Shown in pieces: positions 1-5,203 of a stretch of DNA of 5,203 nt. The first letter of the stretch is position 1. Each line of letters starts with the position of its first letter. Source of the stretch: an uncultured Actinomycetes bacterium (GTDB lineage Bacteria > Actinomycetota > Thermoleophilia > Gaiellales > F1-60-MAGs149); the NCBI GenBank assembly GCA_903873565.1, contig CAIQOY010000005.1:1-5203 (forward strand). Reading direction: 5' to 3'. The notes beneath the pieces are model-generated. The model was not told the DNA's origin. It did not search any database and saw only the letters and a list, made by a program, of their open reading frames with translations. Both the position numbers and the translations under genes were made by a program.

Positions 1-1
1 G

Positions 2-424
2 ATCGAGGCCACGGTCGGCCTGACCGCGATCACGGTGTCGAACCAGCGCTCGACGGGTGATGCGGAGACGACGATGCGGCTGCCGACGCAGCTGATCTCG
101 CCGGCGGCGGGCATCTTCGACTCGAACTCCACGACGCTGAATACGGCTGGCGTGGCGTTCGTGAACCGCCTGGCGGCGCTGCTGCCGAAGGCGCCGAAGA
201 ACATGGTGTTCATCGGCTTCACGGACATCACGGGCGTGCCGGGCGACAACCGCTGGATCGCGGATCGCCGCGCGCAGGCCGTCCGCGACGCCCTCGAGGC
301 GAAGGGCATCGATCCGGCGAAGTCGTCGATCGAGGTCAAGGCCGCGACGTCGCCGCGCGACGACAACGCGACGGAAGCCGGTCGCGAGCGCAACCGGCGC
401 GTCTCGATCCGCATCACGTACTAG
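2..424 (+). CDS. OmpA-like C-terminal domain protein (5' partial)
   Basis: This is the 3' end of a gene that begins before the window; the frame is open from base 2, giving 140 visible residues and a TAG stop at 422-424. The last ~90 residues match the OmpA/MotB peptidoglycan-associating fold. After a hydrophobic strand comes GFTDITG, with the Thr-Asp at 221-226. An ADRRAQAV helix follows, with the Arg pair at 266-271, then a GI loop, and the protein ends with GRERNRRVSIRITY. In OmpA the Asp of the TD motif and the Arg of the RRA helix bind the diaminopimelate of peptidoglycan, and both are present here. The likely role is anchoring an envelope protein to the cell wall. What lies upstream (signal peptide, repeats, other domains) cannot be seen. 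A GTG at 35 could be an internal start, but it has no clear ribosome-binding site and the frame continues upstream, so I treat the gene as truncated by the window edge. Thr codons here are almost all ACG, unlike the genes downstream. Confidence 0.85.
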   Translation: MEATVGLTAITVSNQRSTGDAETTMRLPTQLISPAAGIFDSNSTTLNTAGVAFVNRLAALLPKAPKNMVFIGFTDITGVPGDNRWIADRRAQAVRDALEAKGIDPAKSSIEVKAATSPRDDNATEAGRERNRRVSIRITY

Positions 425-436
425 GACGCGGGCGTG

Positions 437-464
437 GGGCCGGGCGCCGGTGGGCGCCCGGCCC
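437..464. terminator. 12-bp GC-rich hairpin, probable bidirectional terminator
   Basis: Bases 437-448 (GGGCCGGGCGCC) and 453-464 (GGCGCCCGGCCC) are perfect inverted complements separated by the 4-base loop GGTG. The hairpin fills the junction between two convergent genes: it starts 12 bases after the OmpA-like stop and ends on the last base of the response-regulator stop codon. There is no T-tract on either side, so it is not a canonical intrinsic terminator. Such U-less, very stable stems are common at actinobacterial gene ends, and the role as terminator or 3'-end stabiliser for both transcripts is inferred. Confidence 0.7.
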
Positions 465-1141
465 TACGACTCGAAGTCGTACGGCCGGGTCACGCGCAGG
501 TACTCGAGCACCGCGCTGATCCGGGGGTCGTCGCCGGGTCCGTAGTCGGGCACGAGGATGCGGTAGGCGTTGGAGATGTCGCGGCGAACCGTGGTGTGGG
601 GGAGATCGAGGTCCTCGGCGATCCCGATCGCGTCGCGGCCGGTGGCGAGCAGGGCGAGCACGTTGCGCTGGCGCGGGCTGAGCCGGTCGAGGGCGCTCGA
701 CTCCACGCCGCGGCCCTCGAGGGCGGACGGGTCGAGCACCATCTTGCCCTCGTGGGTGGCGCGGATGACCTGCGCCAGCTCGAGGCCGCTGAGGTCGCCG
801 CGCTTCTGGATGTACGACCACGAGTGCTGCTCGGGCTCCGGGATCGAGGCGTGGAAGTTGGGCAGGAGGTGCTGCGAGACGATCACGATCCCGAGCCGCG
901 GCTTCGCGGCGCGTAGCCGCAGGGCGAGGTCGACGCCGTGCAGGGAGCGCGCACCGAGCGCGAGGTCGAGCATCGCGACGTCGATGCGGTGCTCCTCCAT
1001 CGCGGCGACGGCCTCATCGTCGTTCGCGGCCGTGGCGGCCACGTGCACGCCCTCGACGCCCTCGACCATGTCGGCGAGGATCGCGCGCAGGACGGGGTCG
1101 TCCTCGACGTAGAGCACGTTGATCGCGTCGGCCTCGGCCAT
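464..1141 (-). CDS. NarL/LuxR-family response regulator
   Basis: A cytoplasmic two-component response regulator of 225 residues from the ATG at 1141. The N-terminal receiver domain (about 6-130) has the acidic pair D14/D15 in VLYVEDDPVL, the phospho-acceptor D59 in MLDLAL, the switch Ser S89 in IVIVSQH, the aromatic Y110 and the conserved K113 in YIQKRG, so all key residues are present. The usual GA-rich segment of helix 4 is replaced by a Pro/Glu/His-rich stretch (about 100-107). The C-terminal LuxR-type helix-turn-helix (about 150-215) begins LSPRQRNVLALLATG and has the recognition region HTTVRRDISNAYRIL. It is encoded head to head with the membrane histidine kinase at 1206 and is probably its partner. 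Targets are unknown; the shared promoter and the kinase-transporter run are the obvious candidates. ATG 1141 is preferred because the receiver strand begins a few residues later and a CACAAT -10-like box lies 7 bases upstream. A GTG at 1177 preceded by GGAGGA would add 12 residues. Confidence 0.9.
   Translation of the reverse strand: MAEADAINVLYVEDDPVLRAILADMVEGVEGVHVAATAANDDEAVAAMEEHRIDVAMLDLALGARSLHGVDLALRLRAAKPRLGIVIVSQHLLPNFHASIPEPEQHSWSYIQKRGDLSGLELAQVIRATHEGKMVLDPSALEGRGVESSALDRLSPRQRNVLALLATGRDAIGIAEDLDLPHTTVRRDISNAYRILVPDYGPGDDPRISAVLEYLRVTRPYDFES
465..481. repeat. 7-bp hairpin abutting the terminator stem
   Basis: TACGACT (465-471) and AGTCGTA (475-481) are perfect inverted complements around a 3-base loop. 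The stem covers the last five codons of the response regulator (Tyr-Asp-Phe-Glu-Ser) and part of its stop codon, and it directly abuts the 12-bp stem at 437-464. It may help terminate the plus-strand transcript or stabilise the regulator mRNA 3' end. It could also be a by-product of the coding sequence. Confidence 0.5.
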
Positions 1142-1148
1142 GACGCGG

Positions 1149-1154
1149 ATTGTG
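1149..1154 (-). promoter_or_regulatory. Possible -10 box for the response regulator
   Basis: On the minus strand this reads CACAAT, which matches four of six positions of TATAAT, including the key second A and final T. It ends 7 bases before the ATG at 1141, the spacing expected for a leaderless transcript, and no Shine-Dalgarno sequence precedes that ATG. I see no convincing -35 box at 17-18 bases. Confidence 0.4.
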
Positions 1155-1193
1155 GCAGCGCAGGGGTGCTCGCGCACGGACCCCGTCCTCCGG

Positions 1194-1199
1194 TACCGT
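1194..1199 (+). promoter_or_regulatory. TANNNT -10 box, leaderless start of the kinase
   Basis: TACCGT fits the TANNNT -10 element and ends exactly 6 bases before the GTG at 1206. There is no Shine-Dalgarno sequence on the plus strand, so transcription probably begins at or next to the start codon and translation is leaderless. The box sits in the 64-bp region shared with the divergent response regulator. No good -35 hexamer is visible at the usual distance. Confidence 0.55.
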
Positions 1200-1205
1200 C
1201 ATGGC

Positions 1206-2372
1206 GTGGAGTCCGGCGACCGCCTCAGCCGCTCGCGCCTCTTCCTCGGCCCGTGGCCGTTCGTGCCGCTGGTGCTGTTCCTGCTCGGCTCGCTTGCGTA
1301 CTTCAACCGCTCGGTGATCGTGGCCGGCGTCTCGGCGGAGGGCCAGGGCGAGTACACCCGCATCCTCGCCGTCCTGACCCTGCAGGGCATCCTGCTCGCC
1401 GCGCTCGCCGTGACGCCGATGATCGTCCTCGGCGGCGGGCGCGAGTCGCTGTCCTTCCGCTACCGCCCCGAGCGGGTGCCGACCCGTCGCCGCTACCTCT
1501 TCGGGGTCATCCTGGCCGGCCTGATCGGCGCCATCGTGCAGTTCTCGTACCGCTTCGTGGCGATCGACGACGTCACGGGGCAGGGCGTGTTCGCCAGCAT
1601 CCCGCTGGCGCTGGCCACCAACGTCGTCCTCACCACCCTGTTCGCGCTGGTCGTCTCCAACGTGGCGGGCTACGCGGCCTACCGGATCGGGCTGCAGACC
1701 CGCGAGCTTGAGCGGCAGGTGCGCCAGCTCGAGGAGCAGCGGCGCCAGATCGTCGAGGCCGACCAGCGTGCGCGCACCGACGTGGCCCAGGCCCTCCACG
1801 ACGACGTGCAGGGGGCGCTCCTGCGGGCCGTCCTGCGCCTCAACCGGCTGGCCGACGGGGCACCCGAGCCCGAGGCCTCCGGCCTGCGCGCCGTGATCGC
1901 CGACCTCGAGGCCCTGCGCGGCGAGGGCGTGCGGGCGATCAGCCGCCGCCTCGCGCCCCCGATCGAGTCGATCGGCATCGGCAGCGCCCTCGAGGACCTC
2001 GCCGAGACCTACCGCGGCTCGATCGCCACGCAGGTGGCGATCGACGATGCGGCCCTCGCGGCCCTCGGCGGCTGGACCGACGGCGAGCTCGCCGTCTACC
2101 GGATCGCCGAGCAGGGCCTGCTCAACGCCGCTGCCCACGGCCGGGCGACGCACGTGCGGGTCTCCGTGGAGGCCGTCGACGGGGCGGTGCGCCTCGCCGT
2201 GCGCGACGACGGGGCGGGCCTCGCCAAGGCGATCACGCCCGGGATGGGGCTCGCCGTGGTCGACGCCTGGGTCGGGGTGATCGGCGGCAGCTGGCGGCTC
2301 GAGCCGCTGGCGACGGGTGGCGCCGAGCTGGCCGCGACCCTGCCCGTGCGGCGGACGGCGGTGCCCGCCTGA
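1206..2372 (+). CDS. Membrane sensor histidine kinase (HisKA_3 / NarX-DesK type)
   Basis: This 388-residue kinase autophosphorylates on His and should pass the phosphate to the response regulator encoded divergently at 1141. Four membrane helices lie near residues 19-39, 53-75, 97-119 and 131-158. The outer loops are only about 10-13 residues and an Arg-rich inner loop (RVPTRRR) follows the second helix, so there is no real extracytoplasmic sensor domain. A charged Glu/Gln/Arg coiled coil (about 164-190) leads to the HisKA_3 dimerisation helix with the phospho-acceptor H198 in ALHDDVQG. The HATPase_c domain follows: N box with N307 in GLLNAAAHG, DxGxG at 334-338 (DDGAG), then GMGLAVV and a C-terminal GGAELAATLPV, where Ala stands in for the usual Thr. 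GTG 1206 is chosen because a TANNNT box lies 6 bases upstream; upstream in-frame ATGs lie in the divergent regulator. The stop TGA shares its A with the ATG of the next gene (TGATG), which points to translational coupling. Confidence 0.9.
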   Translation: MESGDRLSRSRLFLGPWPFVPLVLFLLGSLAYFNRSVIVAGVSAEGQGEYTRILAVLTLQGILLAALAVTPMIVLGGGRESLSFRYRPERVPTRRRYLFGVILAGLIGAIVQFSYRFVAIDDVTGQGVFASIPLALATNVVLTTLFALVVSNVAGYAAYRIGLQTRELERQVRQLEEQRRQIVEADQRARTDVAQALHDDVQGALLRAVLRLNRLADGAPEPEASGLRAVIADLEALRGEGVRAISRRLAPPIESIGIGSALEDLAETYRGSIATQVAIDDAALAALGGWTDGELAVYRIAEQGLLNAAAHGRATHVRVSVEAVDGAVRLAVRDDGAGLAKAITPGMGLAVVDAWVGVIGGSWRLEPLATGGAELAATLPVRRTAVPA

Positions 2373-3037
2373 TGGGCGACCTGCTCGCGCAGACCGTGCC
2401 GCTGTCCTTCGCGGCGGCGATCAGCCCCCTCGTCCTGATGGGCATCCTCGCGATCCTCGCCAAGCCGCACTCCCGGGTCCACGCGGTGGCCTACACGCTG
2501 GGCGTCGTCGCGATGACCATCGTCCTGATCGGCGTCGGCCTCCTGATCGTGGAGACGCAGAAGGGGGATACCGGCGGGCCGCTGAGCTCGCCGTGGGCCC
2601 AGGGCGCGGCCGGCGTGCTCCTGATCGCGTTCGCCGTGCAGATGGTGCGCCCGAAGCACCGGACGGACGAGGACACGGCGGCGCACCACCACCGCAGGCT
2701 CATCGGCCCCGACTCGTCGTCCCTCGTCTACCTCGCCTTCGGCGTCGTGATGATGGTGGTCAATGTCTCGACGATCGTCGTCCTGATCGCGATCCTGCGC
2801 AACGTCGCGCAGGCCGGCGCGCCGATCGCCGACGACGTCGTGGCGATGGCGATCGTGGCCGTGATCACGTCCAGCCCGGCGTGGGCGCCGCTCCTCCTCG
2901 TCCTCGCCGGCGGGCAGGCGATGGCCGACCGCGTCGCCCGGGTCGGCCGGTGGACCAACCGCAACGCCAAGTACCTGCTCGGCGCGCTGTTCCTCGTCTT
3001 CGGCGTGCAGGACCTGCTCAAGGCGCTCGGCCACTGA
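2372..3037 (+). CDS. GAP/Sap-like integral membrane protein (LysE superfamily), copy 1
   Basis: A 221-residue inner-membrane protein with about six hydrophobic helices (near 9-30, 38-60, 76-92, 117-141, 154-180 and 200-219). The ISP motif at 17-19 after a short amphipathic start, the KPHSR turn closing helix 1, and an inner helix with VVNVSTIV (N131) resemble the GAP family, also called Sap or sulfolipid-1-addressing protein (Pfam SfLAP), within the LysE clan. Characterised mycobacterial members help move sulfolipid or glycopeptidolipid to the surface; the substrate here is unknown. A cytosolic-type loop (about 93-115) carries three consecutive His (105-107) flanked by acidic and basic residues, which the next gene lacks. 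There is no Shine-Dalgarno sequence; the ATG overlaps the kinase stop, so expression probably depends on kinase translation. A related LysE-type or cadmium/metal exporter function is an alternative. Membrane exporter is firm, family fairly likely, substrate unknown. Confidence 0.75.
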   Translation: MGDLLAQTVPLSFAAAISPLVLMGILAILAKPHSRVHAVAYTLGVVAMTIVLIGVGLLIVETQKGDTGGPLSSPWAQGAAGVLLIAFAVQMVRPKHRTDEDTAAHHHRRLIGPDSSSLVYLAFGVVMMVVNVSTIVVLIAILRNVAQAGAPIADDVVAMAIVAVITSSPAWAPLLLVLAGGQAMADRVARVGRWTNRNAKYLLGALFLVFGVQDLLKALGH

Positions 3038-3050
3038 GCCCGGGCGGCAC

Positions 3051-3056
3051 TACGCT
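3051..3056 (+). promoter_or_regulatory. TANNNT -10 box, possible leaderless start of copy 2
   Basis: TACGCT fits TANNNT and ends exactly 6 bases before the ATG at 3063, the same spacing as the box before the kinase. The 25-bp gap after the preceding gene contains no Shine-Dalgarno sequence. This suggests the second transporter has its own promoter as well as possible read-through from the kinase. No clear -35 box is seen. Confidence 0.45.
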
Positions 3057-3062
3057 GCCGGC

Positions 3063-3722
3063 ATGCTGGAGCTCGTGCTGGAGGTGCTGCCCCTGGCGCT
3101 GGCCGGGGCGATCAGCCCGGTCGTCCTCCTCGTGGCGCTGGCGCTCCTGTCCGGGCCGCGCCCGCGGCTGCAGACCGGGGCGTTCGCGGCCGGCGTCGGC
3201 GCCACCATCGTCGTGCTGTTCGCGCTCGGCCTGGTGGCGATCCGCCTCCAGAGCGACGGCGACGAGCCGGGCTGGCTGGGGTCGCAGGGCGCGCACCTCG
3301 TCGTCGGGATGCTCCTGATCGCGGCCGGCGTCGGGCTGGCCCTGATCCGCCCGAACCCCCGCCGGGTCGAGGAGCTCGAGGCGCGCCTCCTCGCCGGCCA
3401 CCGCCCGGCCCGCGACTTCGCCCTCGCGGGCGTCGCCGTGATGATCACGAACGCCTCGAGCTTCGTGATGATCATCGCGATCATCCACGCCGTGGCGCGC
3501 CACGCGGTCGGGGTGCCCGGCGACGAGCTCGCCTTCCTGATCGCCGCGCTCATCGTCGCCCTGCCCGCCACCCTGCCCTTCGGGGCCGCGGTCCTCGGCG
3601 GGGAGGCGCGCCGCGCGCGGCTCGCCCGGATCGGGGACGTCGCGACGCGCTACGGGCGCTTCGCCATGGCCGCGATCTGGATCGCCTTCGGCACGGCCGA
3701 CGTGCTCGAGGTCGTCCTCTAG
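3063..3722 (+). CDS. GAP/Sap-like integral membrane protein (LysE superfamily), copy 2
   Basis: A 219-residue membrane protein homologous to the gene just upstream. The ISP motif falls at the same residues (17-19), the first helix ends in SGPRPR where copy 1 has AKPHSR, and the central helix has VMITNASSFV (N130) where copy 1 has MMVVNVSTIV (N131). Both end with a basic turn and a last helix of the form FG..D.L (IAFGTADVLEVVL here). Hydrophobic helices lie near 8-29, 40-60, 77-95, 119-142, 155-178 and 199-218. The loop at 97-118 is a charged Arg/Glu helix (RRVEELEARLLAG), not the His-rich loop of copy 1. Neighbouring homologous pairs of small transporters often form heteromers, which is a reasonable guess here. 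The likely role is exporting a lipid or small molecule; the substrate is unknown. It starts 25 bases after copy 1 and ends 4 bases before a convergent MFS gene. Confidence 0.75.
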   Translation: MLELVLEVLPLALAGAISPVVLLVALALLSGPRPRLQTGAFAAGVGATIVVLFALGLVAIRLQSDGDEPGWLGSQGAHLVVGMLLIAAGVGLALIRPNPRRVEELEARLLAGHRPARDFALAGVAVMITNASSFVMIIAIIHAVARHAVGVPGDELAFLIAALIVALPATLPFGAAVLGGEARRARLARIGDVATRYGRFAMAAIWIAFGTADVLEVVL

Positions 3723-3726
3723 GCGG

Positions 3727-5175
3727 TCACAGGCCGGCGGGGGCGGCCGTCGACTCGCGCGGCTGCACGCCTCCGGGCGTGAGCAGCCCGCAGACGATCG
3801 CGCTCGCGAAGAAGATGCCCGCCGAGACCCAGAAGGCCACGGAGTAGCTGTGCACGGCGGCGGCCATCGGGTCGCCGCGGCCGTCGGCGATGAACGCGGT
3901 CGCGGCGCTCGCCGCGATGGTGCTCAGCAGCGCCGTGCCGATGGAGCCGCCGATCTGCTGCGTGGTGTTCGCCATCGCCGAGGCGACGCCGGCGTCGTAG
4001 GGCTGGACCCCCGAGGTGCCGACCTCGAAGCAGGTCGCGAAGATCATGCCGAGGCCGAGGCCCATCACGAGCAGGCCGGGCAGGACGTGGGTGACGTAGG
4101 CCGTGTCGACGCCGATCTGCGTGAACAGGAGCATGCCGATGCCGGACAGCACCATGCCGAGGAGGATCGGGATGCGCGGGCCGATCCGGGGCAGGAGCAC
4201 CGCCGTCGAGGTGGTGGCCATGACCATGATCGTGCCCACCATCGGCAGGAACGCGAAGCCGGCCTTGATCGGCGAGTACATCAGCGTGGCCTGCAGGTAA
4301 TACGTCAGGAACAGGAAGACCCCGAACATGCCCACGCAGGCCAGGCCGAGGCCGAGGTAGGCGCCGGCGCGGGCGCGGTCGAGGACGACGCGCATCGGCA
4401 GGAGCGGGTTGGTGACGCGCAGCTCGATCACGACGAAGAGGGCGACCAGGAGCGCGCCGCCGATCAGGAGGGCGAGGGTGATCGGCGCGGTCCAGCCGTC
4501 CGCCTCGGCCCGCGAGCAGCCGTAGACGATGGCGAGCAGGCCGATCGAGATCGAGGCGATGCCGGGCAGGTCGAGCTTGGTCTTGCCCTCGGGGCGCTGG
4601 TTGACCAGGAGGCCGAAGGCGGCGACGGCGGCGGGGATGGCGAGGACCAGGTTCACCCACAGGCACCAGCGCCAGGACAGGTACTCGGTGAGGACGCCGC
4701 CGAGGATCAGGCCGATCGCGGCGCCGGCGCCCGCGATGGCGCCGTAGATGCCGAAGGCCTTGCCGCGCTCGTCGGGGTCGGTGAAGGTGGTTGTGAGGGT
4801 GGAGAGGGCAGCGGGGGCGAGCAGCGCCCCGAACAGGCCCTGCAGGGCGCGGGCCAGGACGAGGACCTCGAAGTTGCCGGCGAGGCCGCCGATCGCGGAG
4901 GCCACCGCGAACCCGACCAGGCCGATCAGGAGCACGACCTTGCGGCCCATCACGTCGGCGAGGCGGCCGCCGAACAGGAGCAGCGAGCCGAAGGCCAGCG
5001 CGTAGGCCGTGATGATCCACTGGCGGTCCGGGTCGGAGAAGCCGAGGTCGGCCTGAGCGGAGGGCAGGGCGATGTTCACCACGGTGCCGTCGAGGACGAC
5101 CATCAGCTGGGCGATGCCCAGGACGGCGAGGATCGCCCAACGGCGGGCGTGATGGGGGTTCGCGCTGTGGTCCAT
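3727..5175 (-). CDS. DHA2-family (EmrB/QacA-type, 14-helix) MFS drug/proton antiporter
   Basis: A 482-residue inner-membrane exporter of the major facilitator superfamily that should use the proton gradient to expel hydrophobic or cationic compounds. The hallmarks appear in order: LDGTVVNIALP (28-38, motif D1), FGGRLADVMGRK (68-79, motif A), ARALQG (108-113, motif B), and the GAGAAIGLILGGVL stretch (149-162, motif C, with Leu where Pro is typical), followed by EYLSWRWCLWVNL. The second half has YYLQ (292-295), SPIKAGFAFLP (301-311) and the DAGVASAMANTTQQIGG segment typical of EmrB-type proteins. Length and hydrophobicity fit 14 helices, with no truncation. The ATG at 5175 is preceded by AAGGAG (5185-5180) with a 4-base spacer. 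That site sits inside an inverted repeat, which suggests control at the DNA or RNA level. There is no EmrA-type partner in the window, and the next gene upstream is not visible. The drug specificity cannot be read from the sequence. Confidence 0.92.
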   Translation of the reverse strand: MDHSANPHHARRWAILAVLGIAQLMVVLDGTVVNIALPSAQADLGFSDPDRQWIITAYALAFGSLLLFGGRLADVMGRKVVLLIGLVGFAVASAIGGLAGNFEVLVLARALQGLFGALLAPAALSTLTTTFTDPDERGKAFGIYGAIAGAGAAIGLILGGVLTEYLSWRWCLWVNLVLAIPAAVAAFGLLVNQRPEGKTKLDLPGIASISIGLLAIVYGCSRAEADGWTAPITLALLIGGALLVALFVVIELRVTNPLLPMRVVLDRARAGAYLGLGLACVGMFGVFLFLTYYLQATLMYSPIKAGFAFLPMVGTIMVMATTSTAVLLPRIGPRIPILLGMVLSGIGMLLFTQIGVDTAYVTHVLPGLLVMGLGLGMIFATCFEVGTSGVQPYDAGVASAMANTTQQIGGSIGTALLSTIAASAATAFIADGRGDPMAAAVHSYSVAFWVSAGIFFASAIVCGLLTPGGVQPRESTAAPAGL

Positions 5176-5197
5176 GCGTCTCCTTCTTCGGAGACGC
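5176..5197. promoter_or_regulatory. Perfect 8-bp inverted repeat covering the MFS ribosome-binding site
   Basis: GCGTCTCC (5176-5183) and GGAGACGC (5190-5197) are perfect inverted complements around the 6-base loop TTCTTC. In the minus-strand mRNA the stem ends on the base directly before the AUG, and GGAG of the AAGGAG Shine-Dalgarno sequence lies in the 3' arm. It could be a repressor operator of the kind used by TetR- or MarR-family regulators of efflux pumps, or an RNA hairpin that hides the ribosome-binding site. The promoter itself is outside the window. Confidence 0.65.
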
Positions 5198-5203
5198 GGA
5201 GCC

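Noticed and set aside
434..916. Plus-strand open frame antisense to the response regulator
   Set aside because: It begins within the terminator hairpin, its product resembles no family, and the opposite strand has an intact receiver plus LuxR-type helix-turn-helix.
1201..1317. ATG at 1201 just upstream of the kinase start as a small leader peptide
   Set aside because: It lies only 1 base after the TACCGT box, lacks a ribosome-binding site, is out of frame with the kinase, and encodes an Arg/Ser/Cys-rich shadow peptide of the kinase N terminus.
1014..2153. Long open frame on the minus strand antisense to the kinase
   Set aside because: Its translation is low-complexity Arg/Gly/Asp/His-rich with no domain. 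It mirrors the codon bias of the real kinase gene, which carries complete H, N and G motifs.
2096..3034. Minus-strand open frame antisense to the kinase end and first transporter
   Set aside because: The translation is dominated by Asp/His/Arg repeats typical of the complement of hydrophobic GC-rich codons. There is no start signal or recognisable domain.
3449..3486. Repeated GTGATGATCA-type bases within the second transporter
   Set aside because: The two copies encode similar hydrophobic residues (Val/Met-Ile) on the membrane helix and are separated by unrelated codons. This looks like a by-product of coding and not a regulatory repeat.
3719..5140. Long minus-strand open frame shifted by one base from the MFS gene
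   Set aside because: The product is Arg/Pro-rich with no membrane pattern. The overlapping frame from 5175 encodes a full DHA2 transporter with a good ribosome-binding site, so this is a GC-bias shadow.

Overview
The window is a GC-rich (roughly 70 % by eye) stretch of bacterial chromosome. The strong third-position G/C bias, start regions without Shine-Dalgarno sequences but with a TANNNT box just upstream of the start codon, and the gene families present fit a high-GC actinobacterium. A deep-branching lineage such as Thermoleophilia is possible, but that placement is inference from style and not from a marker gene.

Layout from left to right. (1) The 3' end of a plus-strand gene with an OmpA-like peptidoglycan-binding domain (to 424). 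(2) A tight convergent junction holding two back-to-back hairpins (437-481). (3) A minus-strand NarL/LuxR-type response regulator (464-1141). (4) A 64-bp divergent promoter region. (5) A plus-strand run made of a four-helix membrane histidine kinase (1206-2372) and two tandem, homologous six-helix-type membrane proteins resembling the GAP/Sap family in the LysE superfamily (2372-3037 and 3063-3722). The kinase stop codon and the first transporter start codon share one base. (6) After only 4 bp, a convergent minus-strand 14-helix DHA2-family MFS drug/proton antiporter (3727-5175). Its ribosome-binding site lies inside a perfect 8-bp inverted repeat at the right edge of the window.

How the genes may work together. 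The kinase and response regulator look like a cognate pair encoded head to head. Because the first GAP/Sap-like gene is translationally coupled to the kinase, the likely unit is a two-component system plus a paired small-molecule or lipid exporter. The kinase has almost no extracytoplasmic part, so it may sense an envelope or membrane signal directly or through the co-encoded membrane proteins. The MFS gene appears to be a separate unit, probably controlled by a regulator beyond the right edge. No RNA genes, mobile elements, CRISPR arrays or long repeats were seen, and no non-coding stretch exceeds about 65 bases.
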